From an uncultured Clostridia bacterium (GTDB lineage: Bacteria; Bacillota; Clostridia; Lachnospirales; Anaerotignaceae), in contig CALCGT010000072.1 of assembly GCA_937901125.1 (NCBI GenBank), positions 1 to 54,784 on the forward strand: a stretch of DNA of 54,784 bases, given 5' to 3'. Position 1 is the first letter of the stretch. Each line of letters begins with the position of its first letter. The notes beneath the pieces are model-generated. The model saw only the letters and a program-made list of their open reading frames with translations. It ran no database searches and was not told where the DNA came from. A program made the position numbers and the translations under genes. Positions 41,171 through 49,503 of the stretch are shown piece by piece.

Positions 41171-41587
41171 ATGGAACAAAACATCTTGAAAAAGGCCGCA
41201 TTGAAATCCACAAAAAAACGCCAGATGCTGCTGTTCCTGCTGGAAAAACAAGCCCGCCCCATGACAGCAGAAGAGCTGCACGAAGCAGCCAACATTATCC
41301 TACCCATGAATGTATCTACCGTATATCGCACCCTGAACACCCTAACGGAAAAGGGATTCCTCATCCGTTCCGTGCGACAGGACGGCAAGGCATATTATTC
41401 CCTGCGAAAAAAAGACCACTACCATCGTCTGGTCTGCGACCTTTGCGGCAAGGTCATCCCCATCGACACCTGTCCCCTCAGCGAGTTGGAGGAAACTTTG
41501 CAGGAAAAAACTGGCTTCCGCATCACCGGTCATTCTCTGGAATTTACCGGCCTTTGCCCGGAATGTGCCGAAAAAACAAAACTCTGA
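41171..41587 (+). CDS. Fur family metal-dependent regulator
   Basis: The 138-residue protein has a winged helix (residues about 10-80; ILPMNVSTVYRTLNTLTEKGFL recognition segment). A C-terminal dimer/metal domain follows with HYHRLVCDLCGKV and a final CPECAE, giving a four-cysteine zinc site. Whether it senses iron, zinc or peroxide (Fur, Zur or PerR) is not clear from sequence. ATG 41171 follows AAAGGGGGAG. It is divergent from nth. Confidence 0.9.
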   Translation: MEQNILKKAALKSTKKRQMLLFLLEKQARPMTAEELHEAANIILPMNVSTVYRTLNTLTEKGFLIRSVRQDGKAYYSLRKKDHYHRLVCDLCGKVIPIDTCPLSELEETLQEKTGFRITGHSLEFTGLCPECAEKTKL

Positions 41588-41598
41588 AAAATAAGTGA

Positions 41599-41624
41599 AG
41601 CAGAATGTTTGTAAGCATTCTGCT
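41599..41624. terminator. Terminator between the Fur and VanW genes
   Basis: AGCAGAATG and CATTCTGCT form a 9-bp stem with an 8-base loop, then TTTTTCTTT on the plus strand. It lies right after the regulator's stop. Confidence 0.8.
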
Positions 41625-41634
41625 TTTTCTTTCC

Positions 41635-42443
41635 TTATTCCACCTGCAACCCGGTAGTATCATACATCACACGGGCATGATTTTTCCGCAGAAGCTGCTT
41701 TTCCACGGTTTCTCCCGTTTTCTTATCAATCTTGGTACGATAGACCTCCCCTACCCGATACACAATCCCATCTTCCCGCACAAACCTTTCCTGCTCCGTT
41801 TCGATATGATAGCTAAACTCCATAGGCTGGCTGCAGCGCAGTTCTCCCCTCAAATGGGTATCATCCACTGCAATCAGCAATTGATAGGTTTTATCTGTAC
41901 CATTATAAAAGCGATAATCCAGATAATTATAGAATATGGAGATGCCTGTGCCAAAGGGCACCTGCCGCCCAAAATCGGGAAACAGATCAAATCCATCATG
42001 GTGATGATGCTCCACGATCTCCAAGTCCGAATGCAGCACCATCCAATGGATCAGGTTCGTAAACTGGCACATGCCGCCTCTGCCGCTCCACTCTCTCCCC
42101 CCTTCAACACCAATCCTTCCTGATACCCCTTTTTCGCCGTAGTATTCCCCACCAGCTTCCAAAAAGAAAAGGTCTCTCCCGGGCGAATCAGAATATGAGA
42201 TATCTTTGTCGCCGCAATAGCAATATTCTTGGCTTTGTTTTCCTGCAGACGCAGGTCAACATTTCCCAATGTCCTGCGGATCAGCGACCCGTGACGATAA
42301 ATCGTTATCGGCAGGGGCTGTCCTTTCTCTTCTGCCAGTGTCTGTTTCGTAATCATGTCCTTTAGCCGCCGCTGCATTCTGTTTTTCTCCACAGAAATGC
42401 GATAAGCCGTTGGCGAAAGCTGACAAAATAATTTTCTTCCCAT
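41635..42443 (-). pseudogene. VanW family protein, frameshifted
   Basis: The first frame (from ATG 42443, ribosome site AAAGGGAGA) gives the VanW N-terminus and GETFSFWKLVGNTTAKKGYQEGLVLKGG. The other frame continues with the hallmark SGRGGMCQFTNLIHWMVLHSDL and the rest. They meet at a G6 run (C 42097-42102 on the plus strand); one more G gives a 269-residue protein. VanW proteins accompany some vancomycin-resistance loci, but most are of unknown function and lie, as here, apart from van genes. There is no signal peptide. Confidence 0.8.
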
Positions 42444-42582
42444 ATCCATTCTCCCTTTCTTTTTTCAATATAGCATAAAAGAAGAAAAATTTGGATATTT
42501 TCTGAAAACCTTATGCTTTTCGTAAGAAATAAGCTCCATGACGAAAAAAAGCTCTTTTTGTTCCCGTTGGAAGAAATTGCAT

Positions 42583-42611
42583 TTGCTTAATTATTACAAA
42601 AATGTTAATAT
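42583..42611 (+). promoter_or_regulatory. Promoter of the 21-residue peptide gene
   Basis: TTGCTT (42583-42588), 17 bases, TAATAT (42606-42611), with TG one base before the -10 (extended -10). The predicted leader is about 40 bases and contains small palindromes (TTACGTAA, ATCGCGAT). Confidence 0.65.
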
Positions 42612-42656
42612 TATTACGTAATCGCGATACAAATTATTAATAGGAGGTTAACAATT

Positions 42657-42722
42657 ATGTGCAATTTTGATTTCACTTCCATTCTGGAAATTCTGCGTCA
42701 GCTGTGTGGTTTCGGCTGCTAA
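42657..42722 (+). CDS. Small Cys-containing peptide (21 aa) with its own promoter and terminator
   Basis: The frame (ATG 42657, TAA 42720-42722) is preceded by TAGGAGG (spacing 8) and followed 11 bases later by a terminator, so it looks like an independent transcription unit. The peptide starts MCNFDFTSILEILRQ and ends LCGFGC. It has cysteines at positions 2, 17 and 21, a hydrophobic amphipathic middle and a Gly-rich C-terminus. No signal peptide, processing motif or maturation enzyme is visible nearby. I do not recognise the family. It could be a signalling or bacteriocin-like peptide, a metal- or redox-responsive small protein, or a regulatory peptide. Confidence 0.6.
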   Translation: MCNFDFTSILEILRQLCGFGC

Positions 42723-42733
42723 TGATAAAAAAG

Positions 42734-42751
42734 ACCCTGCTTTTGCAGGGT
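42734..42751. terminator. Bidirectional terminator between the peptide gene and accA
   Basis: ACCCTGC and GCAGGGT form a perfect 7-bp stem with TTTT loop, flanked by A6 on the left and a T-run (TCTTTTTT) on the right. It can serve the peptide gene and the convergent end of the fatty-acid operon. Confidence 0.85.
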
Positions 42752-42757
42752 TCTTTT

Positions 42758-43543
42758 TTATTCCGCCCAGCGTCCCAATTTGCGGAATCGCTGATACCGT
42801 TCTTCCGAAAGGGTTTTTCCATCTTTTTTAGAATAGCCCTTCAAATCCAGAATCAATTTTTCTTTCACGCCTTCGCACATAGCTCCAAAATGCTTGAAAT
42901 CTTCCTTGATGATCTCTTCGGCTACGCCAAATTCCACCATATCCTCCGCCGTGATGCGCAGACATTCTGCCGCATCGGGTGCCAGCTTGGCATCCTCCCA
43001 CAGGATACTGGCACAGCCTTCCGGGGAAATGACAGAAAATACCGCATTTTCCAGCATATACAACTTATTCGCCACAGAAAGACCCAAGGCGCCGCCGCTG
43101 CCGCCTTCCCCGATGACAATGGTGATGACAGGTGTTTCCAGCGCCATCATCTGCATCAGGTTATCGGCAATGGCCTGACCCTGCCCCCGTTCTTCCGCTT
43201 CTTCGCCGCAGAAGGCGCCGGAGGTATCTACAAAACAAATGATGGGCCGATTGAATTTTTCTGCCTGCTTCATCAACCGCAGAGCCTTCCGATAGCCTTC
43301 CGGCATAGGGCAGCCGAAGTTACATTTGATACGTTCTTCCAAATCTCTGCCTCTTTCGATGCCAATAAATGTGGCAGAAATTTCGCCCAGCATACCGATA
43401 CCCCCGATGATGGCCGCATCATCTGCATATTTTCTGTCCCCATGCAGCTCTGTCCGTTCTGTAAACAGCTTCTCGATATAGGAACGGGCCGTAGGGCGGT
43501 TCTGGGCACGGGCGGTCTGCAATTTCTGATATGCTTTCATCAT
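42758..43543 (-). CDS. accA: Acetyl-CoA carboxylase carboxyltransferase subunit alpha
   Basis: AccA with AccD transfers CO2 from carboxybiotin to acetyl-CoA, giving malonyl-CoA. The 261-residue protein has the crotonase-like core (PIICFVDTSGAFCGEEAEERGQG and IGEGGSGGALGLSVANK). Last gene of the fatty-acid operon; its start overlaps the accD stop (ATGA). The length is shorter than the ~320-residue enterobacterial form but normal for Clostridia. Confidence 0.95.
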   Translation of the reverse strand: MMKAYQKLQTARAQNRPTARSYIEKLFTERTELHGDRKYADDAAIIGGIGMLGEISATFIGIERGRDLEERIKCNFGCPMPEGYRKALRLMKQAEKFNRPIICFVDTSGAFCGEEAEERGQGQAIADNLMQMMALETPVITIVIGEGGSGGALGLSVANKLYMLENAVFSVISPEGCASILWEDAKLAPDAAECLRITAEDMVEFGVAEEIIKEDFKHFGAMCEGVKEKLILDLKGYSKKDGKTLSEERYQRFRKLGRWAE

Positions 43544-44400
43544 TCCAGCCCCCCTTTTCTGTTATGCTGCCGCAAAAGCTTTTCCAAAGTACCCCGCAGC
43601 TCCGTTCTGGGAACGATGGCATCTACGAAGCCATGCTCCAGCAGGAATTCTGCCTTCTGGAAATCATCGGGTAGCTTTTTCTTTGTGGTCTGCTCGATGA
43701 CCCTGCGTCCTGCAAAGCCAATGGTAGCATTGGGCTCGGAAAGGATGATATCCCCCAGCATGGCAAAGCTGGCTGTAACACCACCGGTGGTAGGGTCTGT
43801 CAGCACGGTGATGTATAGACCGCCCCCTTTGCTGTGGTAATCCACTGCGCCGCTGGCTTTTGCCATCTGCATCAGGGAAAGGATACCTTCCTGCATACGG
43901 GCGCCGCCGGAAGCCGTAAAGCCCACCACAGGCAATTCCTGTTCCGCCGCGTATTCAAACAATCTGGCAATTTTCTCCCCAACGACAGAACCCATACTCC
44001 CCATCATAAAACCAGGCTCCATAACGAAAATGGCGCAGGGCTGGCGGCGGATGGTAGCCCTGCCGCAAATGACACCTTCTTCTTCCCCAGAGGCTGCCCT
44101 GTCTCTGTCCATCTTATCCTGATAGCCGGGAAATTCCAGAGGGTCGATGGTTTCAATATTCATAAACAGTTCCTGAAAGCTATCCTTATCGAACAGGGCT
44201 TTGATCCTCGTTCTTGCGCCAATGCGGAAATGGTATCCGCAATGGGGGCAGGTGGCTTTATTTTTTGCGATGGCCCGCTTTGTTTCAAAGGATTTGCATG
44301 CAGGACAACGTACCTTCTCTTCAAATGTTGTTTTTGGCGTAATACCGCCTTTTTCCAATGTATTTTTGGACTTGCGAAAGTAACCTATAATGTTACTCAT
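43540..44400 (-). CDS. accD: Acetyl-CoA carboxylase carboxyltransferase subunit beta
   Basis: The 286-residue subunit carries the N-terminal zinc ribbon (RCPACKSFETKRAIAKNKATCPHCGYH) and the carboxyltransferase core (VVGFTASGGARMQEGILSLMQMAKA). Partner of AccA. It begins right after the accC stop, with AAAGGACGTG as ribosome site inside the accC end, so synthesis is coupled. Confidence 0.95.
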   Translation of the reverse strand: MSNIIGYFRKSKNTLEKGGITPKTTFEEKVRCPACKSFETKRAIAKNKATCPHCGYHFRIGARTRIKALFDKDSFQELFMNIETIDPLEFPGYQDKMDRDRAASGEEEGVICGRATIRRQPCAIFVMEPGFMMGSMGSVVGEKIARLFEYAAEQELPVVGFTASGGARMQEGILSLMQMAKASGAVDYHSKGGGLYITVLTDPTTGGVTASFAMLGDIILSEPNATIGFAGRRVIEQTTKKKLPDDFQKAEFLLEHGFVDAIVPRTELRGTLEKLLRQHNRKGGLE

Positions 44401-45726
44401 TTATCTCACGTCCTTTTTTAAAATATCTGGCAAAATGAGGGTGTCATACTCGCCCTTTTGAAATGCCTTGCTGCGTACCAGCCGCAGCTGATCTTCAATA
44501 TTCGTCTCCACTCCAACAATGACCATTTCGCAAAGAGCTGCTTCCATCTTACGGATTGCTTCTTCACGGGTATTGGCATGAACGATCAATTTCCCCAGCA
44601 TGGAGTCATAAAAAGGTACCACTTGGCAATCCTGCATCAATGCTGTATCAAAATGCACTCTGCCGCCACCGGGGATATGCAGGAAATCCACCTTCCCCGT
44701 GGAACGGGCATTGATCCGACATTCGATGGCATGGCCATGCAGGTGAATCTCCTCCTGGGTCATATCCAGAGGCACCTGGCAGGCAATACGAATCTGCCAT
44801 TTTACAATATCCACACCGCTGATCTCTTCCGTGATGGGGTGTTCCACCTGCAGACGAGTATTCATTTCAATAAAATAGAACTGCCCATCTGGGGCCAGCA
44901 GAAATTCCACCGTACCCGCATTGGTATAGTTTGCCGCTTTTGCCGCTTTGATGGCTGCTTCCATCATTTTTTGGCGAATTTCTTCCGTCATCACAGGGCT
45001 GGGAGTCTCTTCCAGCACCTTCTGTTTATTCAGCTGCAAAGAGCAGTCTCTTTCCCCCAGGCAGAGGATATTCCCTTCATGATCTGCCAGCACCTGCATT
45101 TCTACATGTCGCACAGAAGTCAGATATTTTTCCAGAAAAACATCTCCGTTACCGAAGGCACTTTCCGCCTCTCGGGATGCGGTATAGAAAGCATCCTCCA
45201 GCTCTTCTTCCTTCCATACCACACGGATGCCTTTGCCGCCGCCGCCTGCCGTGGCTTTCACCAGCAGGGGATATCCAATGTCCTTGGCAAGACATTTTGC
45301 TTCCGCTGCATCCTGTAAAATTTCCGTACCGGGTACCACAGGCACGCCCACCTTCTGTATCAGCTGACGGGAAGCATCCTTATCCCCCATGGCAGAGATT
45401 ACTTCACTCTTGGGGCCGATGAATGTGATGCCGTTTTCTTCGCACAGCTTGGCAAATTCCGGATTTTCGGAAAGAAAACCATATCCGGGATGGATGGCTT
45501 CCGCATGGGTCGCCAAGGCTGCGCTGATGATGTTTTTCTGATTTAAGTAGCTGTCCGCCGCCGCATTTCCGCCGATGCAGATACGTTCATCGGCCAAAGC
45601 AACGGGCAGGGAATTTTTATCCGCCTCAGAGTAGACAGCCACTGTCTCGATGCCCATTTCCTTGCAGGCACGGATAATACGGACTGCCACTTCCCCTCTG
45701 TTGGCAACGAGAATTTTAGAAAACAT
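44401..45726 (-). CDS. accC: Acetyl-CoA carboxylase biotin carboxylase subunit
   Basis: AccC carboxylates the biotin on AccB with ATP and bicarbonate. The 441-residue ATP-grasp protein has FSKILVANRGEVAVRIIRACKEMG at the N-terminus, the glycine-rich ATP loop (KATAGGGGKGIRVV) and the active-site segment FIEMNTRLQVEHPITEEISG. The start is ATG 45726, preceded by AAGGAG overlapping the fabZ stop; a longer frame to 45774 is not homologous. Confidence 0.96.
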   Translation of the reverse strand: MFSKILVANRGEVAVRIIRACKEMGIETVAVYSEADKNSLPVALADERICIGGNAAADSYLNQKNIISAALATHAEAIHPGYGFLSENPEFAKLCEENGITFIGPKSEVISAMGDKDASRQLIQKVGVPVVPGTEILQDAAEAKCLAKDIGYPLLVKATAGGGGKGIRVVWKEEELEDAFYTASREAESAFGNGDVFLEKYLTSVRHVEMQVLADHEGNILCLGERDCSLQLNKQKVLEETPSPVMTEEIRQKMMEAAIKAAKAANYTNAGTVEFLLAPDGQFYFIEMNTRLQVEHPITEEISGVDIVKWQIRIACQVPLDMTQEEIHLHGHAIECRINARSTGKVDFLHIPGGGRVHFDTALMQDCQVVPFYDSMLGKLIVHANTREEAIRKMEAALCEMVIVGVETNIEDQLRLVRSKAFQKGEYDTLILPDILKKDVR

Positions 45727-45733
45727 ACGCCCA

Positions 45734-46147
45734 TTACTCCTTGATGAGTGCGAAGGAAAATTCCGCACTGACACATAATTTACCGTCTACATAGCCTTTG
45801 CCTTCTGCCCAGTAAAAAGGGCCTTTATGTTTCAGCAAAGTGCATTCTGTTTCAAACACATCCCCGGGACGTACGCTGTTTTTGAAGCGCACTTTGTCCA
45901 GTCCTGTGAAGAGGGGAGTGATCCCTTCCACTTCGCCGGAAAGCAGTACACAGGCAGACTGACCGAGAATTTCGCAAAGGATGACGCCGGGCACAACGGG
46001 GTTCCCGGGGAAATGTCCCCGCAGGAAAAACTCGTCGCCACGGATGGTCTTTTTGCCGTAAGCCTTGCCCTCTCTCAGTTCCGCTTCATCAATGAGAAGC
46101 ATATGTTCTCTGTGGGGCAGGAGTTTTTTGATTTCTTCCTGATTCAT
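45734..46147 (-). CDS. fabZ: 3-hydroxyacyl-[acyl-carrier-protein] dehydratase FabZ
   Basis: FabZ removes water from 3-hydroxyacyl-ACP in the elongation cycle. The 137-residue hot-dog protein has the N-terminal LLPHREHMLLID motif and the catalytic histidine loop RGHFPGNPVVPGVILCEILGQ. It lies between accB and accC. Ribosome site AAGGAGG before ATG 46147. Confidence 0.96.
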   Translation of the reverse strand: MNQEEIKKLLPHREHMLLIDEAELREGKAYGKKTIRGDEFFLRGHFPGNPVVPGVILCEILGQSACVLLSGEVEGITPLFTGLDKVRFKNSVRPGDVFETECTLLKHKGPFYWAEGKGYVDGKLCVSAEFSFALIKE

Positions 46148-46161
46148 ACTTCTTCCTCCTT

Positions 46162-46614
46162 TTATACAGGCAGGATACGGAGCAGCGGCTGACCAAATTC
46201 CACGATCTGCCCGTTATCTACGCAGACCGCTTCGATGGTGCCTTCCAGCTCCGCTTCAATGTTATTGAACATCTTCATGGATTCCACGATGCAAAGGACA
46301 TCCCCCTTTTGCACCTTGTCGCCCACTTTAACAAAAGGCTCTGCCCCCGCCTGGGGTGCCAGATAAACTGTGCCCACCAGAGGAGATTTCTGTTCCACGC
46401 CGACTGCAGTTTCTGTTTTTTCAGGGGCTGTTTCCACAGGCATTTCCATCGCTGTTTCCACAGGGACGAAAACAGGTGTTTCCACTGCCACGGGTCTGCC
46501 ACCTGCTGCTTCCAGCACGATGCGGTTATCGCCTTCTGTCAGATCCAGCTTTGTCAGCTGGTTCTTGCGCAAAATTTTTGCCAGTTCATTGATTTTATTT
46601 GTATCCATAGTCAT
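46162..46614 (-). CDS. accB: Acetyl-CoA carboxylase biotin carboxyl carrier protein
   Basis: The 150-residue carrier has an N-terminal helical domain (MDTNKINELAKILRKNQ), a linker rich in Val, Glu, Pro and Thr (residues about 40-75), and the biotinyl domain with the biotinylated lysine in VESMKMFNN. The ATG 46614 overlaps the fabF stop (ATGA). Another in-frame ATG at 46608 has better spacing from AAGGA and gives a product two residues shorter. Confidence 0.95.
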   Translation of the reverse strand: MTMDTNKINELAKILRKNQLTKLDLTEGDNRIVLEAAGGRPVAVETPVFVPVETAMEMPVETAPEKTETAVGVEQKSPLVGTVYLAPQAGAEPFVKVGDKVQKGDVLCIVESMKMFNNIEAELEGTIEAVCVDNGQIVEFGQPLLRILPV

Positions 46615-47849
46615 CAATCCTTATATTTTCTAAAAGCCACACAGGCGTTATGACCGCCAAAGCCCAGAGAGGTAGACATAGCACCTTCTACTGTTGTCTG
46701 CACCGCTGTATTGGGGGTATAATCCAGATCGCAGTCGGGGTCAGCTTCCATGAGATTGATGGTAGGAGGGATAATATCCTCCTGCACCGCCAGAATCGCA
46801 GCAATGGCTTCTACTGCGCCTGCTGCCCCCAGCATATGACCTGTCATGGATTTTGTGGAGCTGATGTGTACTTTTCTTGCATCTTCTTCACCAAAGGCGT
46901 TTTTGATGGCTCTTGTTTCTGTTTTGTCATTCAGGGATGTGCCTGTGCCGTGGGCATTGATATAGATGGCTTCGGGAGAGATGCCCGAAAAGCCTTCTGC
47001 CGCAATTTTGATAGCCTTCCCGCTGGCAATGGCTTCTTCCGCAGGAGCTGTTACGTGGTGAGCATCACAGGTAGAACCATAGCCAACCACTTCTGCGTAA
47101 ATTTTTGCACCACGGGCCTTTGCGTGTTCATATTCTTCCAGGATCACTGCGCCTGCACCTTCGCCCATAACGAAACCGCCGCGGCGTTTATCAAAGGGCA
47201 GAGATGCTGCGTTAGGGTCTTCGGAAGGGTTCAACGCCATACAGCTGCCAAAGCCTGCCACTGCCAAAGGCACGATAGCCGCTTCGCTGCCGCCGCAGAT
47301 TGCTGCTGTGGTATAGCCATGGAGGATGGCTCTGTAGCCTTCGCCAATGGCTGTTGTACCTGTTGCACAAGCTGTGGAAACAGACACACAGGCGTTCATT
47401 GCCTGATAGCGGATGGCGATATTGCCTGCCGCAATGTTGCTGATCATTTTTGGAATGAACAGGGGAGAAACTCTTCTGGCCCCTTTTGCCTGCAGCATAT
47501 CATAGCTTTCACAGAATGTTTCAAAGCCGCCGATACCGCTGCCGAAATAGACTGCCAATTCATCTGCGTCGATATTGCCTTCCAGCTGACTGTCCGCCAT
47601 AGCTTCGCCTGCTGCTGTCATGGCGAACTGACTGAATCTGTCCAGTTTTTTCGCCGCCAGTTTCTCCATATATGTTGTCGGATCGAAGTCCTTCACCTCT
47701 GCCGCCAGTCTGAATTTGCTTTCGCTGGCGTCAAATCTGGTGATAGGGCCGATACCGTTTTTGCCGTTTTTCAAAGCATCCCAGAAATCAGGTACGTTGT
47801 TACCTACGGGGGTCACCGCACCGATCCCTGTTACTACTACTCTTTTCAT
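46614..47849 (-). CDS. fabF: Beta-ketoacyl-[acyl-carrier-protein] synthase II
   Basis: FabF condenses malonyl-ACP with growing acyl chains. The 411-residue thiolase-fold protein has the nucleophilic cysteine in SVSTACATGTTAIGEG and the two catalytic histidines in NAHGTGTSLNDKTE and KSMTGHMLGAAGAVEA. ATG 47849 follows AGAGGTAG; an upstream in-frame ATG overlaps fabG. It is the main elongating synthase of this operon (with FabH for initiation). Confidence 0.96.
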   Translation of the reverse strand: MKRVVVTGIGAVTPVGNNVPDFWDALKNGKNGIGPITRFDASESKFRLAAEVKDFDPTTYMEKLAAKKLDRFSQFAMTAAGEAMADSQLEGNIDADELAVYFGSGIGGFETFCESYDMLQAKGARRVSPLFIPKMISNIAAGNIAIRYQAMNACVSVSTACATGTTAIGEGYRAILHGYTTAAICGGSEAAIVPLAVAGFGSCMALNPSEDPNAASLPFDKRRGGFVMGEGAGAVILEEYEHAKARGAKIYAEVVGYGSTCDAHHVTAPAEEAIASGKAIKIAAEGFSGISPEAIYINAHGTGTSLNDKTETRAIKNAFGEEDARKVHISSTKSMTGHMLGAAGAVEAIAAILAVQEDIIPPTINLMEADPDCDLDYTPNTAVQTTVEGAMSTSLGFGGHNACVAFRKYKD

Positions 47850-47863
47850 AAGTTCTACCTCTC

Positions 47864-48595
47864 TTAGCACGCTAAGCCACCGTCGATACGGATGACTTCG
47901 CCTGTAATGTAGTCAGATTGTTCCGACGCCAAAAACAGCGCCAGTTCTGCCACTTCCTCTGCTTCGCCAAAGCGTTTCATGGGAATGACTTCTTTCATTG
48001 CGTCGTTTTCCAGAGCTTCTGTCATTTCTGTCGCAATGAAACCGGGGGCGATGGCATTACAGCAAACGCCTCTGGATGCCAGTTCCTTGGCAACAGATTT
48101 TGTCAGGCCGACCACACCTGCCTTGGATGCGGAATAGTTTACCTGACCGGGGTTGCCTGTCAAACCGGAAACAGAGCTGATATTGATGATCTTGCCACCC
48201 TTCTGTTTCAGGAACAGGGGATATACCCCTTTGATCATATAAAATACCCCTTTCAGGTTCGTATCGATGACTGCGTCAAAATCTGCCGCTTTCATCATGG
48301 GAACCAGTTTATCTTTTGTAATCCCTGCGTTATTCACCAAAATCTGGATACCACCGAAATCCTTCACGATTTCCTTTACAACTGCCGCCACTGCATCGGC
48401 ATCTGCAACGTTGCACTGATATGCTTTGGCTTTCACACCCAAAGCTTCCAGTTCTTTCAGGGTTTCTTCCGCTTTCACCGTATTGCCGGCATAAAGAAAA
48501 GCGATATCCGCCCCATTTTCTGCAAATTTCAGGCAAATGGCTTTCCCGATGCCTCGGGAACCACCAGTCACCACTGCTGTTTTACCTTTCAGCAT
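47864..48595 (-). CDS. fabG: 3-oxoacyl-[acyl-carrier-protein] reductase
   Basis: FabG is the NADPH-dependent short-chain reductase of the cycle. The 243-residue protein has TGGSRGIGKAICL (cofactor), NNAG and the catalytic Ser-Tyr-Lys (INISSVSG...VNYSASKAGVVGL). Start ATG 48595 follows GAAGGAGG and overlaps the fabD end. Confidence 0.96.
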   Translation of the reverse strand: MLKGKTAVVTGGSRGIGKAICLKFAENGADIAFLYAGNTVKAEETLKELEALGVKAKAYQCNVADADAVAAVVKEIVKDFGGIQILVNNAGITKDKLVPMMKAADFDAVIDTNLKGVFYMIKGVYPLFLKQKGGKIINISSVSGLTGNPGQVNYSASKAGVVGLTKSVAKELASRGVCCNAIAPGFIATEMTEALENDAMKEVIPMKRFGEAEEVAELALFLASEQSDYITGEVIRIDGGLAC

Positions 48596-49503
48596 CCCAT
48601 TTCCTCCTTCACCTTTTCGATCTCTTCCATATTGGAAACGTTGTAAACCTTTGTGTCAGGCAGGATACGTTTGATGAGTTTCTTCAGCGTATCGCCAACG
48701 CCCACTTCGATGAAGATATCGAAACCATCGGCAGCCATACGTTCGATGCTTTCCTGCCAGCGCAGGCTGTGGTTGATCTGCTGTTTCATCAGTTCTCTGA
48801 CATTTTCTGTATAAGGTTCTGTTGTATAGTTGGAATAAACGGTGATAGCAGGCTTTTTCAGGTCAAAGGCCTTTGCCGCTTCCGCAAATTCCTTGCTGGC
48901 TTCATCCATAAAGGGAGAATGGAAGCCGCCGCCCACCGCTACAGGCAGCCCTCTGCCGCCTGCTGCGCGGACTGCTTTGGAAAAAGCGTCCATTTCTTCC
49001 TTCGCACCGGCAACCACCAGCTGACCAGGTGCATTATAGTTTACAGGGTAAACCTGTTTAAACTGCTTGCAAACTTCTTCTACCTTGCTGTTTTCCAGCT
49101 TCATCACCGCCAGCATGCTTGCGGGATGTTCCGCTGCCGCTTTTGCCATAGCTTTGCCTCTGGCACAGGCCAGCCGGAAGCCATCCAAATAGCTGTAGGC
49201 ACCTGCAAAGGCCAGGGCAGGCAATTCGCCCAAAGAGAAGCCTGCTACCCCTTCGGGTATAATCCCTACTTCGGATAAGGTAATCGCCGCTGCCAGATCT
49301 GCCAGATACAGGCAGGGCTGTGTATTCTGTGTTTCTTTCAATTCTTCCGCTGTGCCCTCGAAGCACTGTTTCAACGTGCCTGCTCTCAGTGCTTCCGCAC
49401 CATCGAACAGTCCATGGACCGTTTCATTTGCTTCATAAAAAGTCTTACCCATGCCTGCCTTCTGGGCACCCTGACCGGAAAAAACAAATGCTATTTTACC
49501 CAT
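48589..49503 (-). CDS. fabD: Malonyl-CoA:ACP transacylase
   Basis: FabD loads malonyl from CoA to ACP. The 304-residue product has the N-terminal FVFSGQGAQKAGMGK, the nucleophile motif VAGFSLGELPALAFAG (Ser) and the GGGFHSPFMDEAS histidine region. The start overlaps the fabK stop, with GAAAGGAG upstream. It is in the middle of the operon. Confidence 0.96.
   Translation of the reverse strand: MGKIAFVFSGQGAQKAGMGKTFYEANETVHGLFDGAEALRAGTLKQCFEGTAEELKETQNTQPCLYLADLAAAITLSEVGIIPEGVAGFSLGELPALAFAGAYSYLDGFRLACARGKAMAKAAAEHPASMLAVMKLENSKVEEVCKQFKQVYPVNYNAPGQLVVAGAKEEMDAFSKAVRAAGGRGLPVAVGGGFHSPFMDEASKEFAEAAKAFDLKKPAITVYSNYTTEPYTENVRELMKQQINHSLRWQESIERMAADGFDIFIEVGVGDTLKKLIKRILPDTKVYNVSNMEEIEKVKEEMGC

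Noticed and set aside
41635..42443. A vancomycin-resistance locus
   Set aside because: VanW-family proteins are common outside van clusters; no vanH, vanA/B, vanX or VanRS genes are near.
42704..43840. A 378-codon plus-strand frame opposite accA and accD
   Set aside because: Antisense shadow of two well-supported genes; no ribosome site and Phe/His/Cys-rich low-complexity text.
46650..47867. A long open frame of 405 codons antisense to fabF
   Set aside because: It is a shadow of the fabF codons, Cys-rich and unlike any protein; the fabF motifs on the other strand are clear.
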